Assembly (NCBI GenBank): GCA_023388715.1
Contig: JAEWFT010000013.1
Coordinates: 1-32,098 of the forward strand
Direction: 5' to 3'
Origin: Pseudomonadota bacterium
Lineage (GTDB): Bacteria > Pseudomonadota > Gammaproteobacteria > Xanthomonadales > Xanthomonadaceae
DNA length: 32,098 bases
The first letter of the stretch is position 1. The number at the start of each line of letters is the position of its first letter. The translations under genes and the position numbers were made by a program. Below the pieces are notes generated by a model. That model saw only the letters and a program-made list of their open reading frames with translations, had not been told where the DNA came from and did no database searches. This document shows, in pieces, positions 6,549 to 16,711 of this stretch.

Positions 6549-8468
6549 ATGCAGAGCGCGTGGTTCGACAGCATCGTGGCCTGGATCAGCGCGCACCCGG
6601 TCGCGGCCGGCCTGGTCATCTTCCTGATCGCGTTCTGCGACGCGCTGGCGGTGGTGGGCATCGTGGTCCCGGCGTTGCCGCTGCTGTTCGCGGTCGGCAC
6701 CCTGATCGGCCTGGGGCACCTGGACGGCAGCTATGCGCTGGTCTGCGCGGCCGCCGGCGCATTCGTCGGCGACGGGCTGAGCTACTGGATCGGCCATCGC
6801 TGGGGACCGCAGATGCGTGAACTGTGGCTGTTCCGGCGCTATCCGCAATTGCTCGATCGCGGCGAGACCCTGTTCCGGCGGCACGGCAGCAAGGGCATCC
6901 TGACCGCGCGCTTTGTCGGCGCGGTGCGGCCGTTCGTGCCCGCGGTGGCGGGCATGCTGCACATGCCGCTCAAGCGCTATGCGCCGGCCAGCGCGGCGGC
7001 GGCGGTGGCCTGGGCGGCGCTGTTCCTGGCGCCGGGCTGGCTGTTCGGCACGTCCTACGAGGTCATCGCCGCGGTGGCCGACAAGCTGGCGCTCGTGTTG
7101 CTGGCGCTGGTGGCGGTGGTGGCACTGGCCTGGGCGATGGTGCTGTACACGTGGCGTTGGTTCGCGGCGCATGCAGACACCCTGCTCGCCCGCGCGCTGC
7201 GCTGGACCCGCGCGCACCCGATCCTGAGCCGCTGGACCGCGCCGCTGATCGACCCCCGCCGGCCGGAGTCGGCCTCGCTGCTGCTGCTGGCCGCCTGCCT
7301 GTTCCTGGTGGCGTGGCTGTGGGCCGGCTTCAGCGCATCGCTGCTGATGGCCGGCGGGCCGTCGCTGCTGGACCACGACGTCCATGCCGCGATGTTCTCG
7401 CTGCGCAACCCGCTGGCGGACCGGCTGATGGCCACGCTTGCCGCGCTGGGCAGCGGGCCGGTGCTGGGCTCCTCCGCGGCCGCGGCGATGCTGTGGCTGC
7501 TGTGGCGCCGGCGCTGGCAGGCGGCTGCGCACTGGCTGGCGGCGATCGCATTCGGATGGCTGCTGACCGCGGGCCTCGCAGCGCTGGTGCACATGCCACG
7601 GCCGCCCACCGCAGTGGCCGGCTTCGGCTTCCCGTCGGTGGCGGTCACGATGACCACCGTGGTGTTCGGCTTCTTCGCGGTGCTGATCGCGCGCGAGTTG
7701 CCGGGCCGCGCGCGGGTCTGGCCCTACCTGCTGGCGGGCATCGCCACCGTGACCGTGGGGTTCGCGCGGCTCTACCTGGGTGCGCACTGGCTCAGCGACG
7801 TCATCGGCGGCGTCCTGCTGGGCGTGATCTGGGTGCTGGCGCTCGGCATCGCCTACCGCCGCCGCAGCGACCGCTCGCTGTGGATGCGGCCGCTGGCCTG
7901 GACCTTCTACGGCAGCTTCCTGCTGGCGGCCTCGTGGTATGCGCCGCGCACCGCCGAGGCGACGCTGGCCAGGTTCGAGCCGCCGCCGCCGGAGGCGGTG
8001 ATGGCCGACGCCGCCTGGGAAAACGGGGGCCTGCCCGACCTCACCCGCATCGACCTGCAGGCCCGCGGCAGCCTCGAACTGCTGCAGCAGCGCCTGCTGG
8101 CGCAGGGCTGGAGCGTGCAGCCGCAGGCCGACTGGGTGGCGGCGCTGGGCCTGCTCGACGACGCGCTGCCGCTGGACCACAAGCCGGTGTTGCCGGTGGC
8201 GCTGGCCGGGCGCGCCGAACGCCTGCTGCTGCGACGCCAGGGTGCCGTGCCCGGACACATGGAGGTACTGCGGGTGTGGCCCGCGCCGGTGCGGCTGGCC
8301 AGCGGCGTTCCGCTGTGGGTCGCGCGCCATGAGCGGGTGCAAGCGCGCGAGCGCCTGCTGCTGCTCACACTCTGGCAGCCGGAACCGGGGCCGCACGCGC
8401 TGCCCGCCGATCTGCAAGCGCTGGCGGGACGCCACGCCGACGGCGCGCTGGACGTGCGCGTGCGCTGA
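6549..8468 (+). CDS. DedA - PAP2 phosphatase - LssY C-terminal fusion membrane protein
   Basis: 639 aa. Three modules. The DedA/SNARE-associated domain (about 1-200) has hydrophobic segments and the R121-x5-R127-P128 signature (RFVGAVRPFVPAVAG), typical of undecaprenyl-phosphate/lipid flippase-like proteins. The PAP2-type phosphatase domain (about 240-440) has C1-like HMPRPP (348-353), a C2 region reading FPSVAVTM and C3 R407...H413...D417 (RLYLGAHWLSD). The soluble LssY-like C-terminal domain spans about 470-639. C1 and C3 are plausible, but the C2 His of PSGH is absent (PSV, 362-364), so phosphatase activity is uncertain. Expected in the inner membrane, acting on lipid phosphates. The start at 6549 is chosen because the longer open frame upstream is antisense to the SDR gene. 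Confidence 0.9.
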   Translation: MQSAWFDSIVAWISAHPVAAGLVIFLIAFCDALAVVGIVVPALPLLFAVGTLIGLGHLDGSYALVCAAAGAFVGDGLSYWIGHRWGPQMRELWLFRRYPQLLDRGETLFRRHGSKGILTARFVGAVRPFVPAVAGMLHMPLKRYAPASAAAAVAWAALFLAPGWLFGTSYEVIAAVADKLALVLLALVAVVALAWAMVLYTWRWFAAHADTLLARALRWTRAHPILSRWTAPLIDPRRPESASLLLLAACLFLVAWLWAGFSASLLMAGGPSLLDHDVHAAMFSLRNPLADRLMATLAALGSGPVLGSSAAAAMLWLLWRRRWQAAAHWLAAIAFGWLLTAGLAALVHMPRPPTAVAGFGFPSVAVTMTTVVFGFFAVLIARELPGRARVWPYLLAGIATVTVGFARLYLGAHWLSDVIGGVLLGVIWVLALGIAYRRRSDRSLWMRPLAWTFYGSFLLAASWYAPRTAEATLARFEPPPPEAVMADAAWENGGLPDLTRIDLQARGSLELLQQRLLAQGWSVQPQADWVAALGLLDDALPLDHKPVLPVALAGRAERLLLRRQGAVPGHMEVLRVWPAPVRLASGVPLWVARHERVQARERLLLLTLWQPEPGPHALPADLQALAGRHADGALDVRVR

Positions 8469-8471
8469 GCC

Positions 8472-9074
8472 TCAGCCCTCGGCGATCCCGTCCAGCAATC
8501 GCTGCAGGCGCGCGTGCGGGTCGTCGACCTGCAGCAGCAGTTGCCGCTGGGCGGGGGTCAGCGGCAGCAGTTCGGCCAGTCGCCAGCCCACCCACGGCGC
8601 ATCATCGAACAGCGCGGGCGCGGGATCGGCATGCTCGCCGCCCACCTGGTCTAGGATCCGCCGCAGCAGCTCCGCCAGCAACGCGTGCTCCGGTCGCAGC
8701 CGCAGCGAGCCCGCCGGCGCAGCGCTGACGTCCTCGCGAAACGCCACCTCGCCGACCAGCAAGCCGTTGTCGCGTACCCGCGTACGGGTCACCTGGAAAC
8801 GTCGGGTGCCGCGCACGCGCAGCGCGAGCAGGCCTTCGGGCGTTGTCCCGAAATCCTCGATGACCGCTTCGGTGCCCCATGCCGCCGGCGTGGCCGCCGC
8901 CCCGGTCTCCTCGCCGGCCAGGATCAGGCAGACGCCGAAGCCACCGCCGGAGCGACCGCAGTCGCGGACCATGTCGAGGTAGCGCGGCTCGAAGATTCGC
9001 AGGTCCAGGCGGGCGCCGGGCACCAGCACCGCATGCAACGGAAACAGCGGCAGCGTGCCGACGGCCTCAACCAT
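8472..9074 (-). CDS. Lon N-terminal-domain (LAN/PUA-like) protein
   Basis: 200 aa. Begins TLPLFPLHAVLVPGARLDLRIFEPRYLDMV, the hallmark of the N-terminal substrate-binding domain of Lon protease, followed by GFGVCLI and TEAVIEDFGTTPEGLLALRVRGTRRF. No ATPase or protease domain follows, so it is the stand-alone ATP-independent form common in proteobacteria, whose role is not established. The start at 9074 lies inside the mpl 3' end (8-nt overlap, 9067-9074), indicating coupled translation. The stop lies 3 nt from the stop of the convergent dedA fusion gene (TGA GCC TCA). Confidence 0.9.
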   Translation of the reverse strand: MVEAVGTLPLFPLHAVLVPGARLDLRIFEPRYLDMVRDCGRSGGGFGVCLILAGEETGAAATPAAWGTEAVIEDFGTTPEGLLALRVRGTRRFQVTRTRVRDNGLLVGEVAFREDVSAAPAGSLRLRPEHALLAELLRRILDQVGGEHADPAPALFDDAPWVGWRLAELLPLTPAQRQLLLQVDDPHARLQRLLDGIAEG

Positions 9075-10431
9075 CGCGCAGGGCGGCAAGGAAGCGGCGA
9101 GGTGCGCCGTCGAAGCCGCCATTGGACATGAACACCACGTGGTCGCCCCGGCGCGCGAGCCCGCGCAACGCGGCAATCAGGCCGTCGGCGTCCGCCACGC
9201 TGCGCGCATCGCCGCGCACCTCCGCGACCACCTTGCCGGCGTCCCACGGCAACTCCGGCCGCGCGAGGAACACCACCGCATCGGCGGCCGCCAGCGAAGG
9301 CGCCAACGCCTGCGCATGCGCGCCCAGGCGCATCGAATTGCTGCGCGGCTCCATCGCCACCACGATCCGCGCCGCGCCGACCTTCGCCCGCAGGCCATCG
9401 AGGGTGGTCGCGATCGCGGTCGGATGGTGGGCGAAGTCGTCGTACACGGTGATGCCGTCGTGCTCGCCGATCCGCTCCATGCGCCGCTTGACGCTGCGGA
9501 AGTCCGCAAGGGCCCCGGTCACGCCGGCGACGTCCACGCCGACCGCCGCGCAGGCGGCAAGCGCCGCCAGCCCATTGAGCACGTTGTGGTCGCCCAGCAG
9601 CGGCCAGGCCACGCGGCCAACCTCCACGCCATCGCGCAGCACCGCGAAGCGGCTGCCGTCGTCCTCCAGCTTGCGGGCACTCCACTCGAAGCCGGGGTCG
9701 AAGCCGAAACGCTCGACCGGGGTCCAGCAGCCCATCGCCAGCACCTCGCGCAGGTGGGCGTCATGGCCATTGACGATCAGGCGACCGCGCCCGGGCACGG
9801 TGCGCACCAAGTGGTGGAACTGGCGCTGGATCGCGGCGACGTCGGGGAAAATGTCGGCGTGGTCGTATTCGAGGTTGTTGAGGATTGCCACCAGCGGCCG
9901 GTAATGGACGAACTTGCTGCGCTTGTCGAAGAACGCGGTGTCGTACTCGTCGGCCTCGACCACGAATTCGCGGCCAGTCCCGACCCGCGCGGACACGCCG
10001 AAATCCTCGGCCACGCCGCCGATCAGGAAGCCGGGTTCTCGCCCAGCGGCCTGCAACAGGTAGGCGAGGATGCTGGTGGTCGTGGTCTTGCCGTGGGTGC
10101 CGGCTACCGCCAGCACGTCGCGGCCGGGCAGCAGGTGCTCGCTCAACCATTGCGCGCCCGAGGTGTAGCGCAGGCCGGCGTCCAGCACGTGTTCCACCGC
10201 GGGATTGCCGCGCGAGAGCGCGTTGCCGACCACGATGGCGTCGGCATCCGCCGACACGTGCTCGGGCCGGTAGCCCTGCCGGAGCGAAATCCCGAGGGTT
10301 TCCAGCTGCGTCGACATCGGCGGATAGATGTCCGCGTCGCTGCCTTCGACCTCATGCCCCAGCTCGCGCGCGAGCGCGGCCACGCCGCCCATGAAGGTCC
10401 CCGCGATGCCCAGAATGTGCAGTTTGCTCAT
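9067..10431 (-). CDS. mpl: UDP-MurNAc:L-Ala-gamma-D-Glu-meso-DAP ligase
   Basis: 454 aa. Mur-ligase family enzyme that re-attaches recycled murein tripeptide to UDP-MurNAc. Seen: the N-terminal Rossmann-type HILGIAGTFMGGVAALARELGH (the GIAGTFMGG variant distinguishes Mpl from MurC), the ATP loop GTHGKTTTTS (111-120), EADEYDTAFFDKRSKFVHY, NNLEYDHADIFPD, and the C-terminal domain YDDFAHHPTAIATTLDGLR and MEPRSNSMRLG. The start ATG at 10431 has GACAAT 6 nt upstream and no Shine-Dalgarno, so the mRNA may be leaderless. The longer upstream frame (to 10620) crosses the adk terminator and is rejected. Followed by the overlapping Lon-N-domain gene. Confidence 0.96.
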   Translation of the reverse strand: MSKLHILGIAGTFMGGVAALARELGHEVEGSDADIYPPMSTQLETLGISLRQGYRPEHVSADADAIVVGNALSRGNPAVEHVLDAGLRYTSGAQWLSEHLLPGRDVLAVAGTHGKTTTTSILAYLLQAAGREPGFLIGGVAEDFGVSARVGTGREFVVEADEYDTAFFDKRSKFVHYRPLVAILNNLEYDHADIFPDVAAIQRQFHHLVRTVPGRGRLIVNGHDAHLREVLAMGCWTPVERFGFDPGFEWSARKLEDDGSRFAVLRDGVEVGRVAWPLLGDHNVLNGLAALAACAAVGVDVAGVTGALADFRSVKRRMERIGEHDGITVYDDFAHHPTAIATTLDGLRAKVGAARIVVAMEPRSNSMRLGAHAQALAPSLAAADAVVFLARPELPWDAGKVVAEVRGDARSVADADGLIAALRGLARRGDHVVFMSNGGFDGAPRRFLAALRDG

Positions 10432-10437
10432 CGCCGC

Positions 10438-10443
10438 ATTGTC
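10438..10443 (-). promoter_or_regulatory. -10 element of mpl, probably leaderless
   Basis: On the minus strand GACAAT is followed by GCGGCG and the mpl ATG, a 6-nt spacing that puts the transcript start at the start codon. No convincing -35 was found. Confidence 0.4.
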
Positions 10444-10604
10444 GCCGATTCGGCCGGAAGCGGGCGCGCCAGCGGGCCGCGGCTGCCCCGACGCGTGCCT
10501 TGGAGGTGGAAGGCGCCCCTGCCCCGTTGACGGCTTGCCCCGACGGGCGGCCACCGACGAATTCCGTGATCGAGATCTCGCCCCGTCGGGGCGTCCGCCC
10601 CAAT

Positions 10605-10631
10605 GAAAACGCCCCGGCATTCCGGGGCGTC
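10605..10631 (-). terminator. Rho-independent terminator of adk
   Basis: On the minus strand, about 20 nt after the adk stop, an inverted repeat (ACGCCCCGG - AATG - CCGGGGCGT) is followed by TTTTC. A second palindrome, CGCCCCGTCGGGGCG (10579-10593), lies just downstream without a T-run. The remaining bases to the mpl promoter show nothing recognisable. Confidence 0.8.
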
Positions 10632-10653
10632 CTGCTTGCAGCGCGAGGAAGGC

Positions 10654-11232
10654 TCAGCCCACTTCGGGCACCGGCGCCAGCGCTTCCACGATGCGGTTGA
10701 ACACATCGTCGAGGCTGCCCACGCCGTCGACCACGGTCAGCTGCCCGTGTGTGCGGTAAAACTCGATCACCGGCGAGGTCTGCTGGTCGTACACATTGAG
10801 GCGATGACGGACCGAATCGGGGGTGTCGTCCGCGCGGCCTTCAGCCTGCGCGCGGCCGGCGAGGCGCTCGATGATTTGCTCGTTGTCGACCGCCAGCTGG
10901 ATCGCGGCATCGAACTTCTGCCCGAGGTCCTGCAGCAGCCGGTCCAGCGCGTCGGCCTGCGCCAGGTTGCGCGGGTAGCCGTCCAGGATGAAGCCGTCGC
11001 GGGTGTCCGCGCGGGAGAAGCGGTCCTTGAGCATGCCCAGCAGGATCTCGTCGCTGACCAGATCGCCCCGCGCCATGACTTCCTTCGCCTGCAGCCCGAG
11101 CGGGCTGCCGGCCGCGACTTCCGCCCGCAGCAGGTCGCCGGTGGAGATGTGCGGGACCTGCAGGTGCTCCTTCAGCCGTGCCGCCTGCGTGCCCTTGCCG
11201 GAACCCGGCGCCCCCAACAGAACCAGTCGCAT
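10654..11232 (-). CDS. adk: Adenylate kinase (short LID form)
   Basis: 192 aa. Interconverts ATP + AMP and 2 ADP. P-loop GAPGSGKGTQ (7-16), AMP-binding ISTGDLLRAEVAAG, GFILDGYPRNLAQADAL, and the C-terminal region. The LID is the short form: the usual roughly 30-residue lid with Cys4 zinc or Ser/Thr/Asp site is replaced by AGRAQAEGRADDTPDSVRHR, as in other short bacterial adenylate kinases. The start at 11232 is preceded by GGAGGGAA at 5 nt. It is divergent from the PPi-phosphofructokinase gene across 103 bp and ends in a clear hairpin terminator. Confidence 0.96.
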   Translation of the reverse strand: MRLVLLGAPGSGKGTQAARLKEHLQVPHISTGDLLRAEVAAGSPLGLQAKEVMARGDLVSDEILLGMLKDRFSRADTRDGFILDGYPRNLAQADALDRLLQDLGQKFDAAIQLAVDNEQIIERLAGRAQAEGRADDTPDSVRHRLNVYDQQTSPVIEFYRTHGQLTVVDGVGSLDDVFNRIVEALAPVPEVG

Positions 11233-11335
11233 CGATTCCCTCCAGTCATGGCTGGCCGGCATGCCTGCGCGACCCTCATCCTTTCCAGCTTACCGTATCG
11301 TCCGCACATGGGCCGGACTGCCCGAGGATAACCGC

Positions 11336-12592
11336 ATGCCAGCTGGAACCATGCTCTACGCGCAAAGCGGCGGCGTCACCGCCGTGATCAATGCCACCGC
11401 CTCCGCCGTCATCCAGGCCGCGCGTGCGCGCCGGGTACGCGTGCTGGCGGCGCGCAACGGGATCCTCGGCGCCCTGCGCGAGGAGCTGGTCGATGCCAGC
11501 GCGCTGTCCAGCAAGGACGTGCGCGCGCTGGCGCATACGCCGGGCGGGGTGTTCGGCAGCTGCCGGCTGAAGCTGAAGTCGCTGGAGCAGGACCGGGCGA
11601 AGTACGAGCGCCTGCTCGAGGTGTTCGCCGCCCACGACGTGCGCTGCTTCCTCTACAACGGCGGCAACGATTCGGCCGACACCGCCCTGAAGGTCTCGGC
11701 GCTAGCGCAGGAGTTCGGCTACCCGCTGACCTGCGTGGCGGTGCCCAAGACCATCGACAACGACCTGGCGGTCACTGACTGCAGCCCCGGCTTTGGCTCG
11801 GCGGCGAAGTACACCGCGGTCTCGGTGCGCGAGTGCGCGCTGGACGTGGCGGCGATGGCGGAAACCTCGACCAAGGTGTTCGTGTACGAGGCGATGGGGC
11901 GGCACGCGGGCTGGCTGGCCGCCGCCGGCGGGCTGGCGGGCACTGGTCGCGACGACGCCCCGCACCTGATCCTGTTCCCGGAGCGGGTGTTCGACGAAGC
12001 CGACTTCCTCGCCCGGGTCGACGCGGTGGTCGCGCGCGTGGGCCACTGCGTGGTGGTCGCCAGCGAGGGCATCCGCAGCGCCGATGGCGTGTTCGTCGCG
12101 GATGCCGGCGGCGGCAAGGACAGCTTCGGCCACACCCAGCTGGGCGGGGTCGCCTCGCACCTGGCCGGCCGGGTCAAGGACGTGCTGGGCCACAAGGTGC
12201 ACTGGGCGCTACCCGACTACCTGCAGCGCTCGGCGCGCCATATCGCCTCCGGCACCGACCTGGAGCATGCGCTGGCGGTCGGCCGCGCCGCGGTCGACAG
12301 CGCGCTGGCGGGACAGAACGGGGTGATGCCGGTGATCGTGCGCGAATCGGACGCGCCGTACCGCTGGCACGTGGACATCGCCCCGCTGTCGCGTATCGCC
12401 AACCACGAAAAGACGATGCCGGCCGCCTTCATCCGCAAGGACGGCTACGGCATCACCGCCGCCGCCCGCCGCTACCTGCAGCCACTGATCGCGGGCGAGG
12501 CGTATCCCCCGTACGGACGCGAGGGCCTGCCCGCCTACGTCGTTCCGGAACTGGTCCAAGTGCGGCGCCGGCTCGCGCCCTGGAAAAACTGA
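11336..12592 (+). CDS. pfp: Pyrophosphate-dependent 6-phosphofructokinase
   Basis: 418 aa. Phosphorylates fructose-6-phosphate using PPi, reversibly, in the cytoplasm. PPi specificity is readable: GGND at 109-112 (Asp in place of the ATP-enzyme Gly) and K138 in PKTIDND (137-143), the Asp/Lys pair that marks PPi-PFKs. Also seen: the N-terminal AQSGGVTAVINA, the ARNGILGAL loop, TPGGVFGSCR, YEAMGRHAGWLA (MGR motif) and ASEGI. The start at 11336 has GAGG upstream; ATG 11351 is an alternative. No ATP-dependent pfkA is in the window. It is divergent from adk, and hppA and ppa follow within 7 kb. Confidence 0.95.
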   Translation: MPAGTMLYAQSGGVTAVINATASAVIQAARARRVRVLAARNGILGALREELVDASALSSKDVRALAHTPGGVFGSCRLKLKSLEQDRAKYERLLEVFAAHDVRCFLYNGGNDSADTALKVSALAQEFGYPLTCVAVPKTIDNDLAVTDCSPGFGSAAKYTAVSVRECALDVAAMAETSTKVFVYEAMGRHAGWLAAAGGLAGTGRDDAPHLILFPERVFDEADFLARVDAVVARVGHCVVVASEGIRSADGVFVADAGGGKDSFGHTQLGGVASHLAGRVKDVLGHKVHWALPDYLQRSARHIASGTDLEHALAVGRAAVDSALAGQNGVMPVIVRESDAPYRWHVDIAPLSRIANHEKTMPAAFIRKDGYGITAAARRYLQPLIAGEAYPPYGREGLPAYVVPELVQVRRRLAPWKN

Positions 12593-12671
12593 GGCCCGCA
12601 TCACATACACTCCCCGGTGGCGCCCGCCGTCGGCTGGATGCCGGATCACGACCAATCCTTGGGGGATGACG

Positions 12672-13472
12672 ATGAACAAGCTGTTGTTGGCGGCGGGCGC
12701 GTGCCTGCTGCTGAGCGCACCCGTGCATGCGCAATGGAGCAAGAAGCAGAATGACCCGCAGGGCGCCGCTGCCGGTGCCAACGCCCGCGGCGCCGCGTTG
12801 AACCTGGAATCCTGCGACGAGCCGATGGGGACGATTGCCGTGGTGGAGGAACAGGAAGGCGACTGGTACCGCTACCTCAGCAGCGACCTTCGCCTGCCGT
12901 CCACCGTGCCGGTAATCCGCATGCTGATCCAGCAGTCCAATTGCTTCGTGGTGGTGGAACGAGGCCGCGCGATGCAGAACATGATGCAGGAGCGCGCCCT
13001 GCAGGACAGCGGTGAAATGCGCAGTGGCAGCAACTTCGGCAAGGGCCAGATGGTGGCGGCCGACTACACCATGAATCCGAGCATCAACTTCTCGCAGAAC
13101 AATGCCGGCGGTATCGGCGGGGTGCTTAGCGCCTTTGGCGGGCGTACCGGGCTGGTGGCTGGCGCCCTGGTGGGTGGCCTGAAGTTCAAGAAGGCCGAAA
13201 CCATGCTCACCATGATCGACAATCGCTCCGGCGTGCAGATCGGCGTCGCCCAGGGCAACGCCACCAAGACCGATTTCGGCCTGGGCCTTGGTGCCGGCGG
13301 CGGCGGCGGTTTCGGTGCACTGGGCGGCTACAGCAACACCCCGGAAGGCAAGGCGCTGGCGGCTGCATTCGCCAATGCCTACAACAACCTGGTGGTCGCC
13401 ATGCGCGATTACCGGCCGCAGGAAGTCAGGGGCGGACTGGGCCAGGGCGGCAAGCTGAAGGTCGGCAACTGA
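12672..13472 (+). CDS. CsgG/HfaB-like secreted protein
   Basis: 266 aa. Cleavable Sec signal (cut likely after VHA, residue 20). The middle reads VPVIRMLIQQSNCFVVVERGRAMQNMMQERALQD and later GQMVAADYTMNPSINFSQNN. This is the pattern of the CsgG family: a cofactor-free fold where a short-lived 'phenotype' call such as NxFxVVERgg/lxxlLxER is followed by GaDylv. It lacks the lipobox Cys of true CsgG and has Gly-rich stretches (GLGLGAGGGGGFGALGG). No curli subunit or CsgE/F genes are adjacent, so curli export is not supported; a periplasmic or surface-assembly role is possible. The start at 12672 is preferred over the in-frame ATG 12666, because GGGGG lies 6 nt before it. Ends in a strong terminator. 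Confidence 0.72.
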   Translation: MNKLLLAAGACLLLSAPVHAQWSKKQNDPQGAAAGANARGAALNLESCDEPMGTIAVVEEQEGDWYRYLSSDLRLPSTVPVIRMLIQQSNCFVVVERGRAMQNMMQERALQDSGEMRSGSNFGKGQMVAADYTMNPSINFSQNNAGGIGGVLSAFGGRTGLVAGALVGGLKFKKAETMLTMIDNRSGVQIGVAQGNATKTDFGLGLGAGGGGGFGALGGYSNTPEGKALAAAFANAYNNLVVAMRDYRPQEVRGGLGQGGKLKVGN

Positions 13473-13496
13473 CCTCAGGCGCCTGCGTCACCCGGG

Positions 13497-13526
13497 AACG
13501 CCCGGCGCTGCCGGGCGTTGTCGTTT
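13497..13526 (+). terminator. Rho-independent terminator after the CsgG-like gene
   Basis: A perfect 10-bp stem (AACGCCCGGC / GCCGGGCGTT, loop GCT, 13497-13519) is followed by GTCGTTTT. It lies 25 nt after the CsgG-like stop and just before the DUF167 gene. Confidence 0.85.
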
Positions 13527-13542
13527 TCGGCACACTGCATGG

Positions 13543-13767
13543 ATGCCCGTCATCCTGGTCAAGGCCAAGCCGAACGCACGGGTTTCGCTGCTGACCCGAC
13601 AAGCGGACGGGACCTGGCTTGCCCAGCTCAAGTCTCCGCCGGTGGATGGCAAGGCCAATGCGGAACTGGTCGCATTGGTCGCCAGCGCATTCGGCTGCGC
13701 CAGGTCGGCCGTGTCCATCCGGTCCGGCGCGGGCGGCCGGCTCAAGCGGGTGTCCGTGCCGGACTAG
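13543..13767 (+). CDS. DUF167 / YggU family protein
   Basis: 74 aa. Small alpha/beta protein of the DUF167 (UPF0235, YggU) family, recognised by KAKPNARVS at the N-terminus, the signature SPPVDGKANAELVALVASAFG in the middle and VSIRSGAGGRLKRV at the C-terminus. No established function. It is slightly shorter than the usual 90-100 aa because the N-terminal strand is trimmed. A CACACT hexamer lies 6 nt before the ATG and no Shine-Dalgarno is visible, resembling the leaderless starts elsewhere in the window, but the hexamer is poor. It converges on the next gene with a 4-nt gap. Confidence 0.88.
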   Translation: MPVILVKAKPNARVSLLTRQADGTWLAQLKSPPVDGKANAELVALVASAFGCARSAVSIRSGAGGRLKRVSVPD

Positions 13768-13771
13768 CTGG

Positions 13772-14284
13772 TCACTTGCACGCGATGCCTTCCAGCGTCA
13801 TCGCCGCGGCGTACACCGGTACCGGCGCCAGCTCGCCGCCCCGCGCCGCGTCCAGTCCTTCCTTGAGGTAGATGCGCGATCGCCCCTGCGCGTCCAGCTT
13901 CGGCGGGGCGACCTTGTTGTCCTTGCGCCACACCCGCACCACCGCCTGTTGCGCCGGGCAGGCGGCGCTGGGCACGCGGATCACGTCATTGAGGATCCAG
14001 CCACCGGGCACCGAGGCGTTGGCCTTGGTCGCGTCGACCAGGCGCGCGCGCGCGCCGCAACGCGCGCTGCTGCGCACGGCGCGAAACTCGTACGGCGCCG
14101 CCGGGTTGCCGGTGAACTTGCCTTCCAGGCGCGCGCAGGCCTCCGGGATGGTGCGCAGCGTGTGCGCCTTGCCGATGGCCTGGGGCGCGGCGGCCGCGCG
14201 CCGGATCTCGGGCGCCGGGTCGGCGGCCTGGGCGGCGGCAGGCGCCACCAGCGCGATGGCCAGCAGGAGGTGGGGTCGCAGCAT
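13772..14284 (-). CDS. Secreted hypothetical protein
   Basis: 170 aa. I do not recognise a family. A Sec signal peptide (MLRPHLLLAIALVAPAAAQA, cut near residue 20) is followed by an Ala/Pro linker and a roughly 140-residue domain. The domain has four Cys (EACARL, ARCGAR, AACPAQ, GIACK-end), which could form two disulfides in the periplasm. Other visible strands are APYEFRAVRS, GGWILNDVIRVPS and VVRVWRKDNKVAPPKL. The gene is real by codon pattern and signal peptide. A very long open frame upstream on this strand (to 17581) is antisense to hppA and rejected. Its position beside hppA gives no functional clue. Confidence 0.75.
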   Translation of the reverse strand: MLRPHLLLAIALVAPAAAQAADPAPEIRRAAAAPQAIGKAHTLRTIPEACARLEGKFTGNPAAPYEFRAVRSSARCGARARLVDATKANASVPGGWILNDVIRVPSAACPAQQAVVRVWRKDNKVAPPKLDAQGRSRIYLKEGLDAARGGELAPVPVYAAAMTLEGIACK

Positions 14285-14473
14285 CGGGGGCTCCGTCAGG
14301 GGTCTTTCCGACGTGCAGGCTGGCACGCGGGCGCTGAATCCCGCTTCATCCGCCGGTTCCGGCTTCAGCCGGCGTCCAGCCGACGTTGGCCTGTGCCATA
14401 GTCCCGTGGCTGCCCGCCAGCCGCGGGCAGGACACAACCAGAACTTCCATACGACACTCCGGGGAGGGGTTTC

Positions 14474-16636
<2,163 letters not shown>

Positions 16637-16660
16637 ACGCAGGACAACAGGTTCGACGGG

Positions 16661-16686
16661 AACGGCGGCTTCGGCCGCCGTTTTCG
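16661..16686 (+). terminator. Rho-independent terminator after hppA
   Basis: A perfect 9-bp stem AACGGCGGC / GCCGCCGTT closed by a TTCG tetraloop (16661-16682) is followed by TTCGTT. The UUCG loop makes it exceptionally stable. It ends only 26 nt before the L,D-transpeptidase start. Confidence 0.88.
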
Positions 16687-16699
16687 TTGGCCCCCTCGG

Positions 16700-16705
16700 C
16701 ATAAT
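16700..16705 (+). promoter_or_regulatory. -10 element of the L,D-transpeptidase gene, probably leaderless
   Basis: CATAAT is followed by CGCGGC and the ATG at 16712. The hppA terminator immediately upstream means the gene needs its own promoter, which supports this site. No Shine-Dalgarno is visible. Confidence 0.5.
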
Positions 16706-16711
16706 CGCGGC

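Noticed and set aside
5226..8435. Upstream part of a 1545-codon minus-strand open frame
   Set aside because: Antisense or off-frame to gloA, the SDR and the dedA fusion; His/Arg/Gln-rich low-complexity translation typical of GC-rich shadow frames. Only its last 475 codons are the FAD dehydrogenase.
10579..10593. CGCCCCGTCGGGGCG palindrome as a second terminator
   Set aside because: No T-run on either side; may be only a chance GC palindrome next to the real adk terminator.
10432..10620. N-terminal extension of mpl
   Set aside because: Crosses the adk terminator and has no Mur-ligase resemblance; MSKLHILGIAGT is the family start.
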